Origin: Pempheris klunzingeri
Taxonomy: Eukaryota; Chordata; Actinopteri; Acropomatiformes; Pempheridae
Direction: 5' to 3'
DNA: 64,000 bases
NCBI RefSeq assembly: GCF_042242105.1
Contig: NC_092026.1
Span: 23,016,191 to 23,080,190 of the forward strand
The notes under the pieces were generated by a model, which was given only the letters and a program-made list of their open reading frames with translations, did no database searches and was not told where the DNA came from. The translations under genes were made by a program, and so were the position numbers. Position 1 is the first letter of the stretch; each line of letters begins with the position of its first letter. Shown piece by piece: positions 1 through 36,313 of this stretch.

Positions 1-2439
1 TCTCTGCACCGTTAGCTGGTATTTACTGTACAAGTCCTGCAGGAGAGATTAGATTCCACTGGGCTCCTCTGGGCTGGGAGCAGAATGGCCCAGCAAGGAC
101 CTCTATTCATTAAGCTCTTAATTGCTAATTGAGGTCTTTGAATGATTCAGCAATAGCTGCTCCTGTTGGGGCATTAGCTGAGTAATTTATGGCTGCAAGG
201 GAGCAGGGAAAAAAATGAACAAGGGCGAGAGAGTGTTATTAAAAAGGACATTGGTGCCAGCCCAGCGTTGTTATTACACAACCACCTCGTGTTAACTCTC
301 AGAAATCTGAACAATGCTCTTTTTTATGGCTGGCTTTTACCATTAGTCTGAGTTTAATTCATTATGTTCTTTGATTAAATACCTTTTAGCCATCATGCAG
401 TTTGTGTCTCTATTCGTCATGCAAATTTAATTTGATTTTTTTTGATAAAGCATATTATTTTGTCTTTGTGGAAGCTTGGCATTTGTAATAATGATGGTTT
501 CTCTTTTGTCCACAAGTGATAATGGGAAAATTGTAGCAGTCAGGTCATCTACAATTATTACTCTTGCTATAAAATCTGTCAGTGGTTCTGTCATTGAGCA
601 CTATTTTTAGCTTTTTAATTATTCGCAGCAGTATTTTGATAAATCCTCATGTTATATGCTGCAAATGTTCTCACAAAACAGCAGAAAGACAGAAAATAAA
701 CCCACACCTGCACTGCAGCGTACTTCGTAAATTTAGACTGTATAAAAATGTAATTAGATTTCAGTCCACATTTATTCCCTTGTAATGCGTTTGGCTGTCA
801 TTCAAAAGACTGAGGCAAAAGGGGGAAAATGGTTTATTATAGACCCATATTTCATTCTCTTATGCAGACATATTTTTTCCAGGAAGGCGCTAAAAGTTGA
901 GACTTGGCTCGAGAGATGTCCGTGTCCTGAACCTGATAAGGCAGGAGGTGATATGTCGATGTCTCTGCAGGCCGGCTATGAAGACGTCTGCAAATTAAAC
1001 TTTCCTCTGGTGACGACAGTTGAGGTTAGATGCTTTTGGCTGTACACTGTCAACTCACTAAAGATAAAATGCTGCAATGCAACAGTCAAGCAGCGGAGAG
1101 TGAGTGTGGCCTGAATGCATCCTTCTCATCCCATATGTATTTGTCATATTGGATGAGGAGTTTTCATCTTTTCTCCTCAGACGTGAGCGTGAGTCAGTGA
1201 GGAGAGATCAGGGAGAGAGGAAGTGCTAAAATGATTACTTTCACCAGTTCCTCGCTTCTTTATCTCCGGAGAATTCAGACTCTGAAGCCCCTGACAGTCG
1301 CTGTGAAAGGACCAAAGAGGATCCATGAAATACTTACACTTGGAACCTCTGCAACACAGGAGGATGCTGTAGAAAAAAACATCACTGTCAAGAACTCACT
1401 TCTCCGCTATAAGAAAAGACTTTCAAGAAACAAACAAAACGTCTATGCGTGGAAAAAAAAACATGCCAGTGATGAGTTAGGATGCGTTCGCAGCTACACT
1501 GATGCATGGAAATGTTATTTAGCATTAATTCCTGGTGCACTGAGCATGCCAAGATGAATCCAAACTCAGCTCTCTCCTCCTGTCTTGCCTTTCAGGCTGC
1601 TTTGAATTCAGTGTGAGTGTTTTCTGGCCTGGGACGCTTCCACCAGCGTTATGCCAGCAGTTATGCCACATGTTCTTCTTGAAAGGCTTTGAGGATCTTA
1701 GAGTCTCATGAATATTATAAAAGAGTCATCTTTGAAGTCTCCTTTTTTCCACGCTAAGCACTCACTAAACATAACATTTTCTTGTGACTTTTTTCATTAA
1801 AAACATGTAATTGAGGGCAATTGACAAAGTAATGTTTGAGCATCCCTGGGGTGTTAATCTGAGGTGATAGCCTACATGTGGAGAGAGAGAGACAGACTGA
1901 AAGCTTATGAAGCCTTCACAGACCATAGATTGCCTCTAGTGCTTTTGTATTTTTCTGCCGGCTGCAGCCTGCGGTTATTTTCAGCAGAAGTTCAGCGGTT
2001 GCTCAGTGACCATTTGATGCTGTCAGCTGCTAATACAAGTGTGACAAGTTTACAGACTTTCTAGAAGACCACAGACCATTAGTGGAGCTGATGTCTTGTG
2101 TCCATAAGCAAGTTTGCATCAGCCTTGAAATTCAAAACAGTCACAGATACTTTCAAAAGCAGCTTGCAGTTTCTTTCTGGTCCACAGCCGCTTTTCCCTG
2201 CTATGATACTGAGCCTTTGGAGAAGATTGTTTAAAACTACAACGTCTTTTTTTAGCTTTAACATTGAGAGACCACTAGGTTTCACTTTTACACCTGCTTG
2301 CAAAATCAAAACACCTTTTATAAAAATATACTCATTTGGTTTTTTTTTTTGGTAAGAGTTAAATGAGAAAATGAGAAAGTCTCACACATAACCTCCTGTA
2401 AAATGTGTACAAATTAAATATAAAAACAACCAGTTGTGG

Positions 2440-2640
2440 TTTTATGACAAGTTGTGTGTTGTAGTTAGCACCAGGCTAACTGTCTTCCCTTTGTTTCCAG
2501 CCTTTATGCTAAGATAAGCTAAGATAAGCTGTTGCTTCATATTCACCGCACAGACATGAGAGTGATAATGGTCTCCTCATCTAACTCATCTCATCCAACA
2601 GTTTCGTTTATTTTACATGAGAGATTTCTGTATTTTCTTC
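2440..2640 (-). repeat. partial third copy of the fold-back element
   Basis: In reverse orientation this has GCTAACTGTCTTCC, TTTCCAGCCTTTATGCTAAG, a doubled AGATAAGCTAAG, and CAGACATGAGAGTG, matching arms of the other two copies. The ends are lost. Confidence 0.55.
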
Positions 2641-3783
2641 TGTGCTCTTCTCACTGGTTTGAAGCGGGCAGGGTGTCTCATGCACCAGTCACTGATGCTA
2701 AATAATACTTTATGTTTAAAATAATGCCTTTTTTTAAATAATGTTGTTTGTTTAGTGCTTATGTTACTTATGATTTTTTAGTTTTCAGAGGCATTTGAGA
2801 GGAAACTCCTGTAACATGAGCCACATTTCTCAGCTTCAAACTCTTTACAACAAAGTATGAATGTAAATATTGAATAACTCTTAGCAACTTTTTTTCTTAC
2901 GCTCACTTCATCCTAACTAGCTACTGCAGTCTTTCTAACCAGAAACTGTCCATTCAAAAACGCTTCAACTAGTTCACTTCAGCAGCGACCAATCAGTCCA
3001 TTCATTTGGCTCTATGCCTCAGCTCAGCGTGGCCTTAAATTAGGGAGCTGACGCTTTCTTCTATTAAATCTGCTTAAAAACGTGCTCCTGCTTGCTTAAT
3101 CAACCGGCTAATGGGTTCACCTCTGTACATTTGCCTTAAAGAGGCCATTCAACGCGCCTCACACCCATCAATCACCTAGTTGGTTAGGTTAGGCACCCGA
3201 GCTGTGAGACTGTTCAAAGGTAGACGGTGTGAATAGGATTTGATTTGATTGGATTGACTGGTGGGCTTTTTAGTGCCCCGCTCTGTTGATAATTAAGTTA
3301 ATCAACTCCAGAAAACTCAATAACGGCACTGCCACATTATGGGACTCGCAGCAGTGTTAAATTATCTTCCATTCTGCGAGGTGCAAATGCAGATTTCTTT
3401 TTTTAAGAACAGTTGAAGAGATTTAGTGTGGATTATATGTAGGTAGAGGCAAAGGGTGGAAGTAAAGAGCAGGTAGGATGGGGAAAATTGTGACGGGAAA
3501 CGTGCCCAAGACTTGATCAACTGCACAGAGTATTGGCATATGCATTAGTGCACTTATGTGTGTGTGTGTGAGTGAGATAATGTGTGAGTTATATTTTTGG
3601 AAAATACCCGTTCATATTATTAAATCTTTCCCTATCCTTTCCCTGTACACACTCATTTCTGTTCAGGCCCCTGACGGGTTTGAGCTGGAGGCATGAAAAA
3701 CATTCACAAATTAAAATACATTCACAAGTCTCCTGTTCACCTCTTTGGACACACAAGAAACCAGAATAGAACTGAAATACTTT

Positions 3784-3848
3784 TTCAATTAAACAATTTG
3801 TTGATAAACAGAAAATTAATTAGCAATTCAACAAATTGTTTAATTGAA
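3784..3848. repeat. perfect 21-bp inverted repeat (hairpin)
   Basis: The arm at 3784-3804 (core TCAATTAAACAATTTGTTGA) is exactly complementary to 3828-3848, with a 23-base loop. It is AT-rich, with no gene next to it. Confidence 0.9.
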
Positions 3849-4079
3849 TATTCCATTCAAGCAAACAAACTCCAAACATTTTCTGGTTCCAGCTTCTCAA
3901 ATTTTAGAATTTTTTTTGTTTCTTATCAGTACAGCTCATAGACTATAAAGATGGATGACGCACCTCCAATTCCTCTCACTGTACAAAAATTAAGTCCAAA
4001 TAACATGGATATAAGATATTTGCCTTCTGCAATGGTGATGTCATGTCATCACGGGTTAGAGTTGGCTGTCAATTATGAC

Positions 4080-4460
4080 ATTTCTGTCACGGTAAGTTGC
4101 AGGAGGTGGACCCAAATGCAAGACAGAACGAACCAAACACAATAGAGAATCCAACAACAGTGAAATGAAAATAGGACTGAAATATACACTGAACTAATGA
4201 GGGAATGGAGAACAGGTGACAAGACATGATAAGCAAAGGAGCTGGTAGGTTGGCGAAACACTGGGAACAAGGCAGAGCAAACAAAGGTGACGCAAGACAG
4301 GTGAAGCAAACAAGGAGCAGGTGCAGACAATCACAAGGACGGGGAAACGCACAAGGGCAGAAAGTAAAGCAGAACAAGACAAGACTACTAGAAAAATAGG
4401 AAACAGTGACTGGACAAAACCAAGAAATAACCAGTGAAGTGCAAACCTAAACTCAACTCA
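4080..4460. repeat. probable dispersed repeat, purine-rich
   Basis: The stretch gaggtggacccaaatgcaag, followed by about 350 bases of A/G-rich sequence with many aca/gaac steps, is unlike its surroundings. Similar purine-rich stretches occur in fish retroelement leaders. No coding frame, and no terminal repeats found. Confidence 0.3.
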
Positions 4461-5410
4461 AAAGTCAAAAGCCCTTAAGGTGAACACAAAGAAGGGAACA
4501 ATAAACAATCCGGATCTTGATTACAAGAACTGGTCTTTACTAAGTCTGGTCGTAAGCTGGTCTTTGTTAAGACCTGTCGTTAGGATGGACTTTAAGTTGG
4601 GGGTCTCAACAATGTGTGTTCATGTGAATGCCCACGTCTCAGTGGCTGTGGTCTGGCAGCGAGCGTTGTGAGGGTACATCGTACAACAGTCTGCCGCTGT
4701 CTTATTGTTTTCGTTGCTGATAATTTCTCATTTTCGGCAACAATATGGAGAATGAAAAGGAAATGTCATGGACATTGAAATACAGAAATTGAAAGAGCCG
4801 CACAGCCAACACAAGACCTTGCTGACTGCCAAGCAGTCTGATGTTATGACAAATTATTAACATGAGGAGATGATTTAAAGGGAAAAATGGAGCTGATTAA
4901 AGTCCTGAAACGGGTGCATTTCTCGGTCAGCTCTGCTTTGTGCGGTGATCTCTCCTGATCAGTGTGTCAGCACAGTAGACACTAATCGTCAGCCTGTGAC
5001 ACCCTCCATTGTGTTGATCAGGACAGATTACTAGACTTAAATCCATTAATATTTTGTTTACTTTAGTTGTAAGGGCCTGGCAGGCGGTGGACACAGCTGA
5101 CAGCGCTGTGCTGTTCTGTTCTGTGGTCCGACACAAACTGCAGGTCCGGTGACAGAATCAAAACCTCTCCGTCAGCTCCTCATCATTGTAAATGTCTCAT
5201 GGGTTGCTTCTGTGCCTAACTGCTCTCTCTCTCGCCTATTACAGCGTCCTGTATGAGACGCGCTATTGTCTGTGCTGTTACAGTAGAAACAGCCTAGTTT
5301 TTGACTTTATGTCTGCTCCTCACTCAGTGAAAAGAAGGCTTAAGCCCTGGTTTCTATTTGGCAGTAATGAAGCTGTCTTTGGTGCAATGTGCAGCCTGTG
5401 TTGTTAATAC

Positions 5411-5570
5411 CAGTGGTAGAAGAAGTATTCACATCCTTTACTTAAGTAAAAGTACCAAAACAACAGTGTAAATGTGTAAAATGCTGCAATACCAACATTC
5501 AAAATCCTACTTAGGTAAAAATAAACACTTGTTCTGCAGTAAAATGGACCCTGTGAATGATTTATATGAC
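5411..5570 (+). repeat. dispersed repeat (aagtattcacatcctttact type)
   Basis: Contains gtggtagaagaagtattcac, ctttacttaagtaaaagtac and tcaaaatcctactta, a pattern I recognise as high-copy in percomorph genomes. No coding content. Class uncertain. Confidence 0.5.
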
Positions 5571-5929
5571 AATACTGGATTGCTCATACTGATGCATGAA
5601 AGTTTTTTTTAATGTTGTCGCTGGTTTTAACTACTTCACGTACAGTCACTGTAGCTGGTTTAGTCCAGTGGTTCCTGGTCCCTCCCAAGAGTCACCGGAT
5701 GAATCTGAAGGGTCATGAGATGATTCACAAGCCTGATTTTTTCTTTTGTACTAATCTTTGTTTTTCTGTGGAATATTCTAAGAAACGTCTAAAAAGTTAT
5801 TTGGATTATATTAGTTGAGAAGGTTAGAGGGGAAATGTCTCATAGACATCGAAAACAGGACAGGATACTAAAACTAGACACTGTTTCTCATAATGTTGTT
5901 GTTGGTTGGACTAAACAAACAATTTAAAG

Positions 5930-6370
5930 TAGAGATGCAACAATTAGACAATTAATCACTCAGTTATTAACATTAACTGGCAGCTATTTTGATAAATGAT
6001 TGATCAAATGAAGAAGAGAAAAAATGCCAAAATTCTCTGCTGTCAGTTTTCTCCAATACATGGATTCTCTCCTTTTCTTATTTCAAGGTAAACTGAATGT
6101 CTTTGACAACATTTGACATTTGAAGATGTCACCTTGGACGCTGGGAAACTGGGATGGGCCTTTTTCACTCTTTTCTGATGTGCTATATACTGAGCGATTA
6201 GTCAGTTGAACATGTTGCAGCTGTGACATGAAGACGTCAAGTTGAGTTTTGAGAACTTGTGATGGACAATTTTCACTATTTTATGGACAAGATGATTAAC
6301 AATACAAAACAAAAACAAAAAAATCAGTGACTTCATTAAGAAATTAAAAAGTCATTAGTCGCAATTCACT
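5930..6370. repeat. AT-rich dispersed repeat (possible hAT-type nonautonomous element)
   Basis: Begins agatgcaacaattagacaat and continues with taatcactcagttatt, aaaatgccaaaattctctg and tcactattttatggacaaga. Related blocks occur at 24905-25130, 27605-27740, 37340-37600 and 52490-52800. The hAT assignment is from memory of similar fish repeats, not shown here. Confidence 0.45.
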
Positions 6371-6688
6371 GAAATTGTAGTTTTCTTGTTTTTAATTCTC
6401 ATATAAACAAGTGAAAAAACATGATCTCATGAATCAGGCCTCTGCACGGACCAAAACATTGAAAAATCTTTTGCCATATCTTCAGAATGCTTTTTAGAGC
6501 ATGAGAAAGCATTTTTCTTTATTCTGACCATCCAGTGGCTTTTACCATGGATTTATACTAATGTGCTATTTTGTGAACCAGTGGAAAACCCTGCTACTAT
6601 CTCCAGCATATGCTTTCAGCTCTCCCCGGTGTTTACATCCCACCAGTGCTCGCTGTTTGGCTTTCTGTCTGTGACCTCCACAGTCTAA

Positions 6689-31615
<24,927 letters not shown>

Positions 31616-31680
31616 GTGAGGTCAGTATTTAATCTCTGCTTAAAAGGGCAGAAATATATTATATTTCATTTCATTTTGTG

Positions 31681-31686
31681 AATAAA
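31681..31686 (+). other. candidate polyadenylation signal for ralyl
   Basis: AATAAA lies 65 bases after the candidate ralyl stop. This is the first AATAAA after that stop, but single hexamers are common in this AT-rich DNA. Confidence 0.35.
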
Positions 31687-34600
31687 AAGGACTTCCTCTT
31701 CAGTACCTAGCAACTTGTAGTCAGCAGCAACAGCGACTCCAACAAGATCTGAGGCTTATTTTTCCATAAGCATAAGAGAGAGTGGGAAACACCGCTTTTG
31801 TTAATGACCTGTCGTTCTCTCCATCCGGGAGCGTGAGGAAGGGCAGCTTCTTCACTGATGACTGTCTGAACAGCGTCACAGATAGGGCTCCATCTCCCTC
31901 TCATCCTCACCTCCCATCAAACAACATTTAAATCCCCCTGATTTTCTTTGTATGAACAAATAGCAATGAGATTTAATTTCCTCTTGGCTGACATTTCCTC
32001 CCTGCTGTCCTCAAGTGCCCATAACGGAAATCTGTTTCAGCCGCTCTAAACATGATAGAGGGTAATATTAGGGGCCTTAATGTTAGTCACAGTCCCCACT
32101 CCTCTTCTGTTTTTCCACCCACGTCAAATCTCGCCGATTAAGCACCTACGTATGTAGCCAGTTTTTCTATATAGATTTACTGTGAAACACTGTCTGGCGG
32201 TAATAATGAATTCTCACTGCAGTCTGTCTGTTTTTCTCATCTCATTTTTTCAAGTTGGGAAGGGGGGAAGGAAGCCTACGGTACAAGAAGATGGGAGAAC
32301 AGATACCAGCAAAACCTTCTTGATCACGAGGGTTTATTTGAAATTAAAGGAATGACGGGAGTGACTGACAGCAGGGGGAGAGTTTTTCCAAACTTGTTTG
32401 TTGCTTGTCTCATTAGAACATGACACTCCTGATGTGTGCTTCATCAAAATGCTGGTTATGAATATTCTCCAGACTACTGCAAGATCACCCGCAAAGAGCG
32501 ATCAATAATTTCCCTTCAAACTGATTGCCTCTCTGAAAAATAAGGACAATGTATTGTGTGCTTAATATATTATGGTCTGTATTGTGCATAAAAATGCAGT
32601 TACGTGATCAATCAGATGAACCATGAAACGCCCTCCTTTTGTTGTACCGCAGATGTCTGTTTGTTCTGTTTCTGTGCATTGAAAACTGTGACGAGCCACA
32701 ACGCTGGCAGAGAGCTAAATATGAATGTAAGAGGAACACATTTTCTTTGACACTTTATTATTATTTGATCTGCTTTATTGGTACATTTGGCTGAAATGTA
32801 CTGTATGTAATTTGTCTCCACAGTATTGTATGCATATCATGTTTGCCATTTGTTACACACAGACGAGATAAACATTTTAAATTCTGTTTATGGGAAACAA
32901 ATGACTATTTTTTACTATCAGCATGTTAAAAATGTGGCTGTTATGGATCATATGCATTCGTTGCATCTGTTGTACAGCTATAGATGATATCAGTTTTTAA
33001 AATAAAACCGTTCCTCCTAAAACAAAAAAAAATAAAAACAGAACAAACACCAAAAAAGTCTGCTTGAGTGTTTTGTATTTTCACAAACAAATGAAGAAAA
33101 AATGCACATTGTGTTTCTGCTGGGTTTTTCTGCTTAGTACAAACTTTTTTTTTTGTTTTTTTCACTTAAGGCTTGCATAACAGCTTCCACAATCTGTTTT
33201 TGTTCACCTTGTGTGACACGAGAAGCAGCACTGGAAAGTTACAACCTGAGAAAAACTCTCCAGCATCAAACACGTGAGCAGCACTGGTGTTGGAGACGAT
33301 GACGTCGGCCTGTCGGTTGGTCCGATGCTTTGGTCCAGACAGAAATATCTCAACCACCGTCCGATGGGCTGTCATGAAACTTTATTCATACATTCATGGT
33401 TTTCCAGAGGATGAATAGTGGTGACTTTAATGCCTGACTTTTCTTCTTATGTCACAAAAAGATTTCATGGATTTCCATTAAAGTTGGTGGTGTAAACTAA
33501 CTTACCTATAATACTTTATACTGCGCTTCTAGTCCGCCACATTTCAGTGGGACATGGTATCATTTTAGACAGTTATTAACAAATGTGAATCCACAGAACA
33601 GTACGTATAATTACAGCTGGAATGATTAGAATGATTTTTTTCCTTAATAATTTTAGCCAGTATGCTGAAGTCACTTTTGGCTCTGGGTATTCGTGATGAC
33701 ATGCATTTTCTGAAGTTTTACAAAACAGTGCTTACACATTAATAGACGTGTAATAACGTAATGCTATATATTAATGTATAATAACAGCCACAGGGCATAT
33801 TCTTTGCATTATGTGCAATTTACATTTTCCTGATTATATTTAACAACAAGCTCTGCTGTACATTGTGTGTTATGCTAGCAAATGTTAGCATAACGACATG
33901 TTAAGCTACAATGTAAAGATAAGATATTCCTTTATTAGTCCCATGATGGGGAAATTTACAATGTTACAGCAGACCGGAGGAGATATAAAAAATATGTACA
34001 GTCAAGACAGAGGAAGTATGAAAATAGAAACAATCTAATATACATAGGGGGAGATATTAAAAAGTACTGCATGCATAAATATGGTAAACATTATACCATA
34101 AAGCATCAGTATGTAAGCATTGAACTCAGAGCACTGCTATGCATATGTACAACTTTATAGTGCCGCAAGCTGTAAGCTCCTTACAGTGCTATTAACTTTG
34201 CATAACCTCAGAAAAAAAAGCATTGCACATTTATACTGAAATTATACTTCGGTGTAACTTTCCCCTTCACCCTTATACCATCATTTCGAGAACAAATGGG
34301 AGTAGCAAGGTGAAGTAAAGACACAGAATGATCCTAAATGTTCAAATTCTCCACTTAAGTTTAATTATCGCATCCCTATACATTAGTCCTGTACTCTAAT
34401 TGGCTATGAGAATATTCATCTTTTTTTTTTATTTTTTTTAACACAGTGCCCTTGAAAACTGCAGCCTATGAGAGATAAGTGGCAGTGAGGCAGATGGCAT
34501 TTCTAATTCACTCACTTCATTAGCACCAGATCATCATTTTCACAGGTTAAGGAGGGCCATTGCCTGGGTTGCAGGTATAATTGGTTCTATCATTGCTGGC

Positions 34601-35889
34601 TAGCAGCCAGTGAGTACAGTGATCAGTCATGCAGCGCCTCTAATATAGACAATGTTCAGTGTGTGATGAACTGAATCAATCACCAGCCTGTATCTGCTGG
34701 AGGAATTATGGGCATAATAGGGGTCAGGATCTTTAAAATGCATCTGTGGTTAGGCATAGCTGAGTGAGGAAGCACAACCCACAGTAAGCATTGTTTCACA
34801 GGCCTGCAAGTCAAAGACAGAACTAATGGGGGGAGTTTTATGACTTCCATTTTAGGGAAAGTAAGCATTTATATTTAACGTATTGCCCAACAAATAATCC
34901 TAAAATGGCAATGTCTTTAGCTTTGTATTCTTCTACCTCTTTGTTCGCTATGGTCAAAGTTGATCTATTTCACAGGGAGATTATGTTCAGGTGTTTGTGA
35001 AACTGTTTGATTAGTTGCAGTGAACTGAGAGGGGATTGTCTTAAAGGATGAAAATAACTGAAAACAGTTTTGTTCTTCCTCACACACAAAGAGCAAAGGA
35101 CGTTTAATATAAAGAACGAGATTTAAGGTTTTTTAATAATGCAAAACAAATGCGTTGTACTTTGTTTTGGCAGGCATTCAATATTGTATTTTTTTCATGC
35201 AACGTGTTTCATTATTTGTTTTTTTTTTTAGCAGACAGCTTCTGCATTTACCAACTTGTGTTTTCCCAGCTTCTAGAGAAGTAAACACACCACTAGGCTG
35301 GTAAGAATAAACAAATCTATAGAAATCACAAGTGCTGTAAAACTTGAAACACATATACCTATTTCACACAACCTGCTTACTGTATGGTATATGTTTTTGG
35401 TTTAAATCTCCATCAGTGAGCTTCAAAATCACATCTGACAGCCACTAAATGGCCATTCAGCTGGCATTGTTTTGTCCCTTTTTGTTTTTAAAGTTAAGAA
35501 TAAACTTTACAGCTCAACTTTGATGCACACGAGTCCTTTAAATGGACAGAAACATTTGACATTTGCAATTGCATGATCAGAGTTTGGGACCTCACTATAT
35601 TAACAGAAAACCTGCCTTCATGACTGGAAGTGTTGAGTTTAAAATAGGTTGGCATTTACAAGGGAGGGAAGGTATATAGAAAAATGGTATTGCTTGTTCC
35701 ATATTGGGAACTTAAAAACAGGATAACTCATCCTCTACTATAGTAACTGCGAGTTACTATGTCACAACTTATTCACAAAGTTGTTTATTCACTGTTATAC
35801 TGTTTATACTATATTTTTCTATTTTTTTTTATCAATTACACATTTATAATATGTGTTTACCTAAAATATCCTGATGGAGGAAGTTGGAG
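31687..35889. other. intergenic region between ralyl and lrrcc1
   Basis: No gene seen. 31920-32110 and 34440-34640 are non-repetitive with motifs typical of conserved noncoding DNA. 33914-34090 is retroposon-like. The rest is AT-rich, with many short shadow frames. Confidence 0.6.
33914..34090 (-). repeat. dispersed retroposon-like 3' end
   Basis: Contains gataagatattcctttatta, gtcccatgatggggaaattt and acaatgttacagcagac. On the minus strand this would end in an ATCTTATC-type tail, as expected of a truncated non-LTR element. I recognise the motif as high-copy in fish but cannot name the family. Confidence 0.45.
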
Positions 35890-35950
35890 AAGATTTCCCG
35901 GATGTTACCGTTAGCGACGTCACGTAAACAGGAAGTAGGATGCCTGAAGC
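35890..35950 (+). promoter_or_regulatory. lrrcc1: probable lrrcc1 promoter with X-box-like, CRE-like and ETS motifs
   Basis: About 330-380 bases before the lrrcc1 ATG is a CpG-containing patch. GTTACC-GTT-AGCGAC (35904-35918) fits the relaxed RFX X-box pattern RYYNYY-N3-RRNRAC. GACGTCACGT (35916-35925) is CRE-like, and CAGGAAGT (about 35929-35936) is an ETS-type core. The transcription start was not mapped. Confidence 0.5.
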
Positions 35951-36258
35951 GGCTGATTCAACTCGACAGAGGAGAAGCTAAAAGATGACAACAAATGTTT
36001 TCACCGACTCACAAATGCTGCGTTGGCTGCTAGAAAATATAATAGAACACGTTTAGGCTGTTCCAGCTTTTAATAAGTGAGCTTTAATTGTTCGAAGCGA
36101 ATTTGCCTCCTGAGCTCGATCGCTAGTAAACTTTTGCTAGGATGCTAGGTGGCTAATTGCTATCAAGTCAAGCAGGGGCGTTTGTTTTATTAACTTGAAG
36201 ATTTGATGACTGACGGTCACAAAAGCTACAGAACAACAGTTAAACAAGGGTTACCTGC

Positions 36259-36309
36259 ATGTCGTCGTTATGGGAGACAAGGAGCTCAGTCTTATTGACA
36301 AGAATATAA
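36259..36309 (+). other. upstream ORF overlapping the lrrcc1 start
   Basis: An ATG 11 bases before the lrrcc1 ATG, in a different frame, runs 16 codons to TAA inside exon 1. Another upstream ATG at 36206, also out of frame, terminates within the same exon. If these lie in the transcript they could damp translation. Confidence 0.45.
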
Positions 36310-36313
36310 CAAG
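36270..36313 (+). CDS. lrrcc1: lrrcc1 exon 1
   Basis: Codes MGDKELSLIDKNIT and ends AAG|gtaatg in phase 2. An upstream ATG at 36259 in another frame overlaps this start and terminates at 36309. The human protein extends about 28 residues further at the N-terminus, and no equivalent was found here. Confidence 0.85.

Noticed and set aside
582-1557. Three successive + strand open frames (67, 109 and 108 codons)
   Set aside because: No family resemblance, no splice or promoter support; typical random frames in AT-rich DNA.
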